A stretch of DNA of 32,520 bases. Source: Sideroxydans sp. Lineage in GTDB: Bacteria; Pseudomonadota; Gammaproteobacteria; Burkholderiales; Gallionellaceae. The translations under genes and the position numbers were made by a program. Positions 26,298 through 32,520 of the stretch are shown piece by piece. The first letter of the stretch is position 1. Every line of letters starts with the position of its first letter. The notes beneath the pieces are model-generated. The model was given only the letters and a program-made list of their open reading frames with translations. It was not told the origin of the DNA and made no database searches. Location of the stretch: contig JAGVNQ010000345.1 of the NCBI GenBank assembly GCA_020053195.1, positions 1 through 32,520 on the forward strand, given 5' to 3'.

Positions 26298-26333
26298 AAT
26301 AAAGTTTTTTAGGATTTTAAAGTGCCATCCCTC

Positions 26334-26401
26334 GGAGAAGCGCATGAATAGGTCATCTACATCATTCAATCGTTGTAGATTCCCTATCCATGCGCTTCTC
26401 C
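26334..26401. repeat. Near-perfect 68-nt hairpin between lspA and ispH
   Basis: GGAGAAGCGCATG pairs with CATGCGCTTCTCC. After one mismatch five more pairs follow, then a 2x2 internal loop, then ATCTACA/TGTAGAT around a 12-base loop (about 25 pairs in all). No T-run follows on either strand, so it is not a normal intrinsic terminator. It differs from the other repeat families here. The 317-base gap holds this, the family E element and no gene. Confidence 0.7.
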
Positions 26402-26422
26402 ACGTGGTCGTGCTTGAAAAAA

Positions 26423-26926
26423 CTAGTTTTTCTTCTGAAAACTTTCCAGAATCAGCAAGCCCGCACCGCAGGTAATGGCCGAGTCGGCCACGTTAAACGC
26501 GGCGAAGTGATAGCTACCCCAGTAAAAATCCAGAAAGTCCACCACGTAGCCGTAAGCGATGCGGTCGATCAGATTACCCAGCGCGCCGCCGAGAATACAC
26601 GCCAGCGCAAAGCTGAACAGTTTTTCCGATTGATGCTTGCGCAACAGCCAGACGATCCACACCGAAGCGACCACCGCGATGATGCTGAACAACCAGCGCT
26701 GCATACCGCCCGCGTCGCTCAGAAAACTGAATGCCGCGCCGGTGTTGTGCGCCAGCACCAGATTGAAGAAAGACGTGACGGCGAGGCTTTCGTGCAAAGC
26801 AAAATGGCTGGTGATCGCCGCTTTGCTCAACTGGTCGAGGATGATGACGATGGCCGCGATGGCTAACCACCGAGTTAACTCCCCTCTCCCGCTGGCGGGA
26901 GAGGGGGCGGGGGAGAGGGTGTTCAT
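26423..26926 (-). CDS. lspA: Lipoprotein signal peptidase (signal peptidase II)
   Basis: LspA is an inner-membrane aspartyl protease that removes signal peptides from diacylglyceryl-modified prolipoproteins. The 167-residue protein has four membrane helices. The family blocks are LDQLSK (first helix), NLVLAHNTGAAFSFLSD, GALGNLIDRIAYGYVVDFLDF and FNVADSAIT, with Asp130 and Asp148 the likely catalytic pair. The start is odd: the only usable codon is the ATG at 26926, and residues 1-15 (MNTLSPAPSPASGRG) are the translation of a palindromic repeat, with normal LspA sequence beginning at about residue 17 (TRWLAIAA). Its ribosome-binding purines (GAGAGGG) also belong to a second repeat copy. It follows ileS after 63 bases. 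Confidence 0.95.
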   Translation of the reverse strand: MNTLSPAPSPASGRGELTRWLAIAAIVIILDQLSKAAITSHFALHESLAVTSFFNLVLAHNTGAAFSFLSDAGGMQRWLFSIIAVVASVWIVWLLRKHQSEKLFSFALACILGGALGNLIDRIAYGYVVDFLDFYWGSYHFAAFNVADSAITCGAGLLILESFQKKN

Positions 26927-26976
26927 ATAGCAGCCGCCCTCTCCCCTAGCCCCTCTCCCGCTAGCGGGCGAGGGGA
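26881..26976. repeat. Head-to-head pair of family A palindromic repeats (copies 5 and 6)
   Basis: Copy 5 (26881-26920) lies within the first codons of lspA, and copy 6 (26937-26976) lies between lspA and ileS, in inverse orientation. Both have the CCCTCTCCCGC-GCGGG(A/C)GAGGGG core and the CCCTCTCCC outer arm. The pair could fold into a large hairpin that would bury the lspA start codon. Confidence 0.85.
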
Positions 26977-26989
26977 ACAGTTCGCTTGA

Positions 26990-29899
26990 TTACGCATACT
27001 TTCTAGCCTCGCCCGCGCCGAACAAATTGCTCACGCAACGCCCGCACAGCGTCGGATGCGCAACATCGCTGCCCACATCCTCGCGGTAATGCCAGCAACG
27101 CTCGCATTTGGCGTGTGCGCTCGGCGTGACTTTGATTTCCAACTCGCCTTCGCGCAAAAACACTTTGGCACGCGAGGTGATGAACACCAGCCGCAGATCG
27201 TCGCCCAATCGCGCCAGCAATTCGTAAGTTTCTTTCGGCGCATACACCTCCACTTCCGCCTGCAAGGCGGAACCGATGGCGCTGGCGGCGCGCTGCTCTT
27301 CCAGTTTTTTGTTCACCTGTTCGCGCACAGCGCGGATGTCGCCCCACGCGCTCACCGCCGCGCCATCCAAGCCCGAATCCGGCAATGGATACCAGAGTTG
27401 CTCGAACACGCTCACATCATCCTTGCCATTCAACACCGCCCACACTTCTTCGCCGGTGAAGCTCAAGATCGGTGCGATCAAACGCGCCAGCGACTGGGTG
27501 ATGTGATACAGCGCGTTCTGCGCCGAGCGGCGCGCCGTGGAATTTTCACCGGCGGTGTACAGGCGGTCTTTCAGAATATCCAGATAGAAACCGCCCAAAT
27601 CTTCCGAGCAGAACGCGAGTAATTTCTGCACGCCGAAATGGAATTCATAACGCTCGTAATCGCCGCACACTTCGTCTTGCAATTTCTGCGACAACGCCAG
27701 CGCGTAACGGTCTATTTCCAGCCATTGCTCGACCGGGACAGCATCGCGCTGCACATCTAAGTCGGCGATGTTCGCCAGCAAAAAACGCAGCGTGTTGCGG
27801 ATGCGGCGATAGCTTTCCACCACGCGTTTCAGAATTTCATCAGAGATGGTCAGCTCGCCGGAGTAATCGGTGGAAGCCGCCCATAGCCGCAGAATATCCG
27901 CGCCCAGCGTGTCCAGAATTTTCTGCGGCGCAATCACATTGCCTTTGGATTTGGACATCTTGTGGCCGTGCCCGTCCACCACAAAACCGTGCGTCAGCAG
28001 CGCGTCGTAAGGCGCGCGCCCGTTGATGGCGCAGCCGGTCAGCAATGAAGACTGGAACCAGCCGCGATGTTGGTCGGAACCTTCCAGATACAAATCGGCG
28101 GGCGAACGCAGCCCTTCGCGTTTCGCCAGCACCGAGTAATGCGTTGCGCCGGAATCGAACCACACATCCAGCGTGTCAGAAAGTTTGCGGTAATGCGCCG
28201 CGTCTTCGCCCAGCAAATCCACGCTGTTCAACGAGAACCACGCCTCGATGCCGGACTGTTCCACCAGCTTGGCGACTTGCTCCAGCAACTCCGGCGTGCG
28301 CGGATGCAAAGCCATGGTTTCTTTATGCACAAAGAACGGCATCGGCACGCCCCAATTACGTTGGCGCGACACGCACCAGTCGGGGCGATTCTTAATCATC
28401 GCTTCGAGGCGCGCACGTCCCCAGGACGGGAAGAATTGCGTTGCATCAACTGCCTGATTGGCGTGATCGCGCAGGCGAAGTCCGTCATGAATATTCCGAG
28501 AACGTCCCTCACGCACGAGTTTCTCCACCTCCGCATCCACCGGATAAGCAACGCTGTCCATGCCGATAAACCACTGCGGCGTAGAACGGAAGATGATCGG
28601 GGTCTTGTGCCGCCAGCAATGCGGATAACTGTGTTCCACTTTTTTCTGACACAGCAAGTGTCCGCTCGCTTCCATCGCTTGCAACACGATGTCGTTGGCT
28701 TTCCACACGAACACACCGGCCAGCGGCGTGCCGCCGACTGCGGGCGTGGTGGAGATAAATTTGCCATCATCCCCCACCGGATTCTCGTTCGGCAGGTTGT
28801 AGCGCTGACCGACTACGTAGTCGTCCACACCGTGCGCAGGTGCGGTATGCACAGCACCTGTACCCGCCTCAGCGGTTACATGCTCACCCAGAATCACAGG
28901 CACTTTTCGGTCATAAAATGGATGCTGAAGTAAGACGTGCTCCAAATTTCCACCTAAGCAGCCTCCAGCATTATGGATTCGATCATCGGCTAACAGGTCT
29001 ATCCCGTACCTTGTTAAGGCGGCAACACGCAACTCGCTAGCAAGCACAATATATTGCTCAGCCGTCTCAACCACGTCATATTGAAAATGCGGATTCAAAC
29101 TAACAGCTTGGTTAGCAGGTAATGTCCAAGGAGTAGTAGTCCAAATTACAAAATAAATTGGCTTCGCATAGTCCCGAGCATCATCCATTGGAATACGGCC
29201 TTGGCGTACCAGCGTTCTGCCTGCGACTTTATCCCAGAAATTCTCCCGGTCTATCACTTCAAACTTCACATCAATCGCCGTCGAAACTTTGTCTTCGTAT
29301 TCCACTTCCGCTTCGGCCAAGGCCGATTGGCAATCCAGACACCAGTTCACCGGCTTGCGCCCCTGATACAAATAGCCGCGTTCGTTGATCTTGCCCAGCG
29401 CGCGAATGATGTCGGCCTCGACTTGAAAATCCATGGTCAGATAAGGTCTGTCCCAATCGCCCAGTACGCCGAGGCGGATGAAATCTTTCTTCTGACGCTC
29501 GACTTGTTCCTTGGCGTAAGCGCGGCACAGTTCGCGGAATTGCGAAGCGGGAATCGCTTTGCCGTGTTTCTTTTCCACCTGCAATTCGATAGGCAAACCG
29601 TGGCAATCCCAGCCCGGCACGTAAGGCGCATCGAAACCGGAAAGTGTTTTGCTTTTGATGATGATGTCCTTCAACACCTTGTTCACCGCGTGGCCGATGT
29701 GGATGTCGCCATTGGCGTAGGGTGGGCCGTCATGCAGGATGAATTGCTTGCGCCCTTTTGCTGCGGCGCGAATGCGCCCGTAGCGCTGTTGCGCCTGCCA
29801 TTGCGCCAGCATCAGCGGCTCGCGCTTGGCGAGGTCGCCGCGCATGGGGAAGCTGGTATCGGGGAGATTCAGCGGGTATTTCTTTTTGTCTTCAGCCAT
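26990..29899 (-). CDS. ileS: Isoleucyl-tRNA synthetase
   Basis: This class I aminoacyl-tRNA synthetase charges tRNA-Ile and hydrolyses mischarged Val-tRNA. The 969-residue product has HIGH at 67-70 and KMSKS at 647-651. The CP1 editing domain lies between, with [13 protein letters not shown] near 250 and [14 protein letters not shown]-terminal zinc site has Cys932, Cys935, Cys952 and Cys955. All motifs are intact and the length is normal for the bacterial type. A stretch within the editing domain (28921-29160) is clearly lower in GC and uses AT-ending codons that neighbours avoid, suggesting a recombined segment. It lies between ribF and lspA on the same strand, the usual proteobacterial order. 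Confidence 0.97.
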   Translation of the reverse strand: MAEDKKKYPLNLPDTSFPMRGDLAKREPLMLAQWQAQQRYGRIRAAAKGRKQFILHDGPPYANGDIHIGHAVNKVLKDIIIKSKTLSGFDAPYVPGWDCHGLPIELQVEKKHGKAIPASQFRELCRAYAKEQVERQKKDFIRLGVLGDWDRPYLTMDFQVEADIIRALGKINERGYLYQGRKPVNWCLDCQSALAEAEVEYEDKVSTAIDVKFEVIDRENFWDKVAGRTLVRQGRIPMDDARDYAKPIYFVIWTTTPWTLPANQAVSLNPHFQYDVVETAEQYIVLASELRVAALTRYGIDLLADDRIHNAGGCLGGNLEHVLLQHPFYDRKVPVILGEHVTAEAGTGAVHTAPAHGVDDYVVGQRYNLPNENPVGDDGKFISTTPAVGGTPLAGVFVWKANDIVLQAMEASGHLLCQKKVEHSYPHCWRHKTPIIFRSTPQWFIGMDSVAYPVDAEVEKLVREGRSRNIHDGLRLRDHANQAVDATQFFPSWGRARLEAMIKNRPDWCVSRQRNWGVPMPFFVHKETMALHPRTPELLEQVAKLVEQSGIEAWFSLNSVDLLGEDAAHYRKLSDTLDVWFDSGATHYSVLAKREGLRSPADLYLEGSDQHRGWFQSSLLTGCAINGRAPYDALLTHGFVVDGHGHKMSKSKGNVIAPQKILDTLGADILRLWAASTDYSGELTISDEILKRVVESYRRIRNTLRFLLANIADLDVQRDAVPVEQWLEIDRYALALSQKLQDEVCGDYERYEFHFGVQKLLAFCSEDLGGFYLDILKDRLYTAGENSTARRSAQNALYHITQSLARLIAPILSFTGEEVWAVLNGKDDVSVFEQLWYPLPDSGLDGAAVSAWGDIRAVREQVNKKLEEQRAASAIGSALQAEVEVYAPKETYELLARLGDDLRLVFITSRAKVFLREGELEIKVTPSAHAKCERCWHYREDVGSDVAHPTLCGRCVSNLFGAGEARKYA

Positions 29900-29941
29900 G
29901 TTTTTCTCGAAACAAAATTACTCATCAAAAATTTCCAAACC

Positions 29942-30106
29942 CGTCATTCCGGCGAAAGCCGTATGAGCTAACTTGAGCTCACCAAAGCCAGCCTCCCCTT
30001 CAAGGGGAGGGTTGGGGTGGGGATGGGGTTAAATTTCACTGAATTACACCCCATCCCCCACCTAACCTCCCCCTTGAAGGGGGAGGGATTGGACGGGAAT
30101 GACGGC
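29942..30106. repeat. Nested repeats: family B pair inside split family C arms
   Basis: A family C half-unit (CGTCATTCCGGCGAAAGCCG, 29942-29961) and an inverse remnant (GGACGGGAATGACGG, near 30091) bracket two head-to-head family B repeats. The family B core is CTCCCCTTCAAGGGGAGGG with arm GGGGTGGGGATGGGGTT; copies lie at 29991-30030 and 30047-30088. A TGAGCTAACTTGAGCTCA palindrome lies at the left junction. These repeats fill the ileS-ribF gap. Confidence 0.75.
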
Positions 30107-30111
30107 ATTTT

Positions 30112-31038
30112 TTACTCATGCTCAATAAACCATTTCTGCGCATTTTCAACATCCAACGCGATCTGCCGCGTCAGTTCTTCCAGCCCGTTAAATTTCATTT
30201 CGTCGCGCAATTTTTGCAAAAACTCCACGCGCAAATGTTTGCCGTAAATCTGCTGATCAAACTCGAACAAGTGAACTTCCAGCACATATTTGGCATCGTG
30301 TTTCAGCGTCGGGCGAATGCCCAAACTGGCCACGCCCTGCAACACGCCCAAGCCTTCGGCATGCGCCAGCACCACGTAAACGCCTTTGAGCGGCGGCAGG
30401 TTATGTTTCATCTGCACGTTGGCCGTGGGATAGCCCAGCCGTCGCCCGGTGGCATCGCCATGCACCACGCGCCCGCTGATGCTGTAAGGCCGCCCCAGAT
30501 ATTCGCGCGCCGTGCGCATCTGCCCTTCGGCCAGCACCGCGCGGATCGCCGTGCTGGAAACGCGCACGCCGCCGTGCAACACGCTGTGCATGGAACGCAC
30601 GGCAAAACCGTGTTGCTCGCCGATCTTTTGCATCAGCGCGAAATCGCCGCTGCGCCCGCTGCCGAAACGGAAGTCGTCGCCGATCAGCACATATTTCGCG
30701 TGTAACTGGGCGTGCAAAGCGTGGATAAAATCCGCCGCCGTCTTCTGCGCAAACAACGCGTTGAAGCGGCACACATGCACGCGATCCACACCCATGGTGC
30801 GAAACAGTTCCAGTTTTTCGCGCAGACTGGTGAGCCGCGCCGGGGCTTGTTGCGGCGAAAAAAACTCGCGCGGATGCGGCTCGAAAATCACCACCGCCGT
30901 TTGTAATCCGCGCGTTTTCGCTTCCGCACGCAATTCGTTGAGCAAAGCCTGATGCCCGAGATGCACGCCATCGAAATTGCCGATGGTGAGCGCAACAGCC
31001 CGAGTGTCGGGAGAATAAAGACCGCGTAGAATTTTCAT
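30112..31038 (-). CDS. ribF: Bifunctional riboflavin kinase / FAD synthetase
   Basis: RibF phosphorylates riboflavin to FMN and adenylates FMN to FAD. The 308-residue protein begins with the nucleotidyltransferase domain, which has GNFDGVHLGHQALL near residue 20 and IGDDFRFGSGRSGD near 120. The C-terminal kinase domain has GRVVHGDATGRRLGYPTAN with the PTAN motif. The ATG at 31038 was chosen because the product then starts directly before the conserved first strand (MKILRGL); the open frame extends a further 156 bases without homology. It heads the ribF-ileS-lspA-ispH series and is divergent from the hemerythrin gene. Confidence 0.95.
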   Translation of the reverse strand: MKILRGLYSPDTRAVALTIGNFDGVHLGHQALLNELRAEAKTRGLQTAVVIFEPHPREFFSPQQAPARLTSLREKLELFRTMGVDRVHVCRFNALFAQKTAADFIHALHAQLHAKYVLIGDDFRFGSGRSGDFALMQKIGEQHGFAVRSMHSVLHGGVRVSSTAIRAVLAEGQMRTAREYLGRPYSISGRVVHGDATGRRLGYPTANVQMKHNLPPLKGVYVVLAHAEGLGVLQGVASLGIRPTLKHDAKYVLEVHLFEFDQQIYGKHLRVEFLQKLRDEMKFNGLEELTRQIALDVENAQKWFIEHE

Positions 31039-31095
31039 AGGGCGCGGATTATACCGTGAGATACTGCGCACACCCATCGCACCCAAGGAATAAGC

Positions 31096-31488
31096 ATGTT
31101 GGAATACCCGCAAGTCGTACTGGATTTCATGAACCGCGACCACGCCGAATTTGTTGCCTTGCGCGGCAAGCTGCTGGAGTTGCTGGAAGCGCAAGCCCCT
31201 GCCGAAAAAGTGGATACCGCGCTGGACGAGTTACACGAACACACCCGCCGCCACTTCGCCGAAGAAGAACGCATGATGAAAGAAGTCGCGTTCCCGCCCT
31301 ACCCCGTCCATCGGAGCGAACACCTGACCGTGCTGGCCGACATGGCCGACCACATGGAAAAATGGCGCACCGAACGGGATGCCGCCGCCCTGCGCGAATG
31401 GCTGGAAAAACCCGTGGGTGAATGGCTGGTCAACCACATCAACACCATGGATCTTGTTACGGCGGGATTTATCAAGATGAATCAGTAA
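31096..31488 (+). CDS. Hemerythrin-domain protein
   Basis: This is a 130-residue single-domain four-helix bundle expected to bind a di-iron centre and so oxygen. Likely iron ligands are His in NRDHAEF (near 16), the HEHTRRHFAEEE segment (two His and a Glu), HRSEH, and the His and Asp of NHINTMD. This is the spacing seen in bacteriohemerythrins. AGGAA lies six bases before the ATG. It has no fused chemotaxis or signalling domain. Its role, oxygen storage or sensing or iron/NO handling, cannot be fixed from context. It lies in the short divergent region opposite ribF. Confidence 0.88.
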   Translation: MLEYPQVVLDFMNRDHAEFVALRGKLLELLEAQAPAEKVDTALDELHEHTRRHFAEEERMMKEVAFPPYPVHRSEHLTVLADMADHMEKWRTERDAAALREWLEKPVGEWLVNHINTMDLVTAGFIKMNQ

Positions 31489-31549
31489 TCAAAAACGTTT
31501 GCCCGCAGATTACTCAGATTTTCACAGATTAAACCCTAACCAAACCTGC

Positions 31550-31647
31550 TCCTTCCCCCTTGCAGGGGGAAGGTTGGGATGGGGGTAGAGTAGTGCAACA
31601 ACAACGTTTCTACCCCCACCCTAACCCTCCCCCTGCATGGGGGGGGA
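31550..31647. repeat. Head-to-head pair of family B repeats after the hemerythrin gene
   Basis: Copy one (31550-31589, CCTTCCCCCTTGCAGGGGGA core, GGGATGGGGGTAGA arm) and copy two (31610-31647) are inverse to one another across about 20 bases. The pair could serve as a transcript-end hairpin for the two convergent genes. It diverges slightly from the 29991 pair in its core. Confidence 0.75.
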
Positions 31648-31656
31648 ACTTTTGAT

Positions 31657-32520
31657 TTACCGCAAATGCCACGCCCCGCTCTTGGGGTGTTCGTTTAACT
31701 GACAGGCGCGACGATAAGCCAGCAAGGTTTTCTGCGCCTGTCCCAGCACGCTGTCGTGCGGATAATTGCCCGCATCGTCGGCCTCGCCGAAAGGCAACCC
31801 GGTGAGCAACTCGACTCCTTCGCTCACTTGCTCTGCCGTGTAAACATGAAATAAGCCCCGCGCCACCGCTTCGACCACATTACGCGCCAGCATCAAATGA
31901 CGGCGATTGCGCTGCGGGATCAGCACGCCGTGGCTGCCGTCCAGTCCCGCTTGTACGCAGACTTGGAAATATCCTTCGATCTTTTCGTTGAGTCCGCCCA
32001 CCGGCAACACGATGCCGTGCTGATTGACCGCGCCGGTCACCGCGATGCCTTGTTTCAGCGGCACGCCGGACAGCGATGAAATCAGCGCATACAGTTCGGC
32101 GCAGGATGCCGAGTCGCCTTCCACGCCGTGATATTCCTGCTCGAACACAATCGATGCGTTGAACGCCAGCGGCGTGTTGTGGATGAATAAACCGGACAAA
32201 TAGTTGTGCAGAATGAACACGCCTTTGTCGTGAATTGGCCCCGACATTTCCACTTCGCGCTCAATGTTGACTAGGCCGTCTTCACCGGCAAAAGTGCGCG
32301 CGGTGACATGCACCGGAAAACCGAAACGGAAATCACCCATGTCCATCTGCGTCAAACCATTGAGCTGCCCGACTTTTTCGCCATGCACATCAATCAGTAA
32401 GTCGCCCTCGGCGAAAGCTTCCTGCAAGCGCTGCTCGGGGTAATCATGGCGCTGGATGCGCGCGCTCAATGCCGCATCGACATCCTCAGCTTCAACCAGA
32501 TGCGCGCCGCGACGGCGGGC
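31657..32520 (-). CDS. Lon-like ATP-dependent protease (YcbZ/LonB group), C-terminal part
   Basis: This is a Ser-Lys protease domain of the S16 family. The frame enters from the right edge, so the AAA+ part and the true start are outside the window. The visible part ends an AAA+ or linker section (ARRRGAHLVEAEDVDAALSAR, like the end of a Lon-B ATPase module). The proteolytic domain follows, with the catalytic serine in EGDSASCAEL (codon at 32110-32112) and the lysine in GGLNEKIEGYF (codon at 31981-31983). GPIHDKGVFILHNYL is typical of the YcbZ/LonB group rather than of classical LonA. The domain is intact, so it is probably active. Confidence 0.9.
   Translation of the reverse strand, partial: ARRRGAHLVEAEDVDAALSARIQRHDYPEQRLQEAFAEGDLLIDVHGEKVGQLNGLTQMDMGDFRFGFPVHVTARTFAGEDGLVNIEREVEMSGPIHDKGVFILHNYLSGLFIHNTPLAFNASIVFEQEYHGVEGDSASCAELYALISSLSGVPLKQGIAVTGAVNQHGIVLPVGGLNEKIEGYFQVCVQAGLDGSHGVLIPQRNRRHLMLARNVVEAVARGLFHVYTAEQVSEGVELLTGLPFGEADDAGNYPHDSVLGQAQKTLLAYRRACQLNEHPKSGAWHLR

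Noticed and set aside
26334-26401. Integron attC site
   Set aside because: The hairpin lacks the GTTRRRY/RYYYAAC end boxes and there is no cassette array or integrase nearby.
29991-30088. CRISPR-like repeats
   Set aside because: The copies are inverse pairs of palindromes with no regular spacers and no cas genes.

Overview
The window looks like a piece of a betaproteobacterial chromosome. The evidence is an EarP/EF-P pair with Arg32 in EF-P, the ribF-ileS-lspA-ispH cluster, a PilE-FimT-PilVWX-PilY1 type IV pilus set, moderately GC-rich coding DNA, and abundant short palindromic intergenic repeats. A member of the Nitrosomonadales (for example Gallionellaceae-like) would fit, but the genus is a guess. 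Most of the window is ordinary core genome. The left 6 kb is accessory defence DNA.

Layout. 1-6043: defence region. A partial Fic protein and a type I methyltransferase subunit (hsdM) lie on the minus strand and overlap by ATGA. Divergent from them is a 785-residue fusion of an archaeo-eukaryotic primase (TOTE conflict-system type) with an SF2 helicase. 6120-8828: a GspE/PilB-type ATPase and a hexose-6-phosphate mutarotase on the plus strand, ending at a bidirectional terminator shared with efp. 9011-10809: the earP-efp operon (minus). 10950-15532: a MacAB-like ABC exporter operon (minus) with an adaptor, an ATPase and two separate permeases. 15575-15650: tRNA-Thr(CGT). 15684-16721: thiO. 16836-25072: minor pilin and PilY1 operon on the plus strand, closed by a strong terminator. 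25164-31038: ispH, lspA, ileS and ribF (minus). 31096-31488: a hemerythrin-like protein. 31657-32520: the C-terminal part of a LonB/YcbZ-like protease.

The most unusual signal is the behaviour of a GC-rich palindromic repeat family (core CCCTCTCCCGC-loop-GCGGGAGAGGG). It occurs as head-to-head pairs between genes. It is also embedded in frame inside hsdM and inside earP, and it supplies the ribosome-binding region, start codon and first ~15 residues of lspA. The host proteins read the repeat in two different frames, always without a stop. This resembles the Rickettsia palindromic elements that insert into proteins. Other points of interest are the primase-helicase beside a type I RM/Fic locus, a PilY1 enlarged by a duplicated ~100-residue module set into its vWA region, a low-GC patch in the editing domain of ileS, and a near-perfect 68-nt hairpin between lspA and ispH.

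No CRISPR array, IS element, integrase or rRNA gene was seen.
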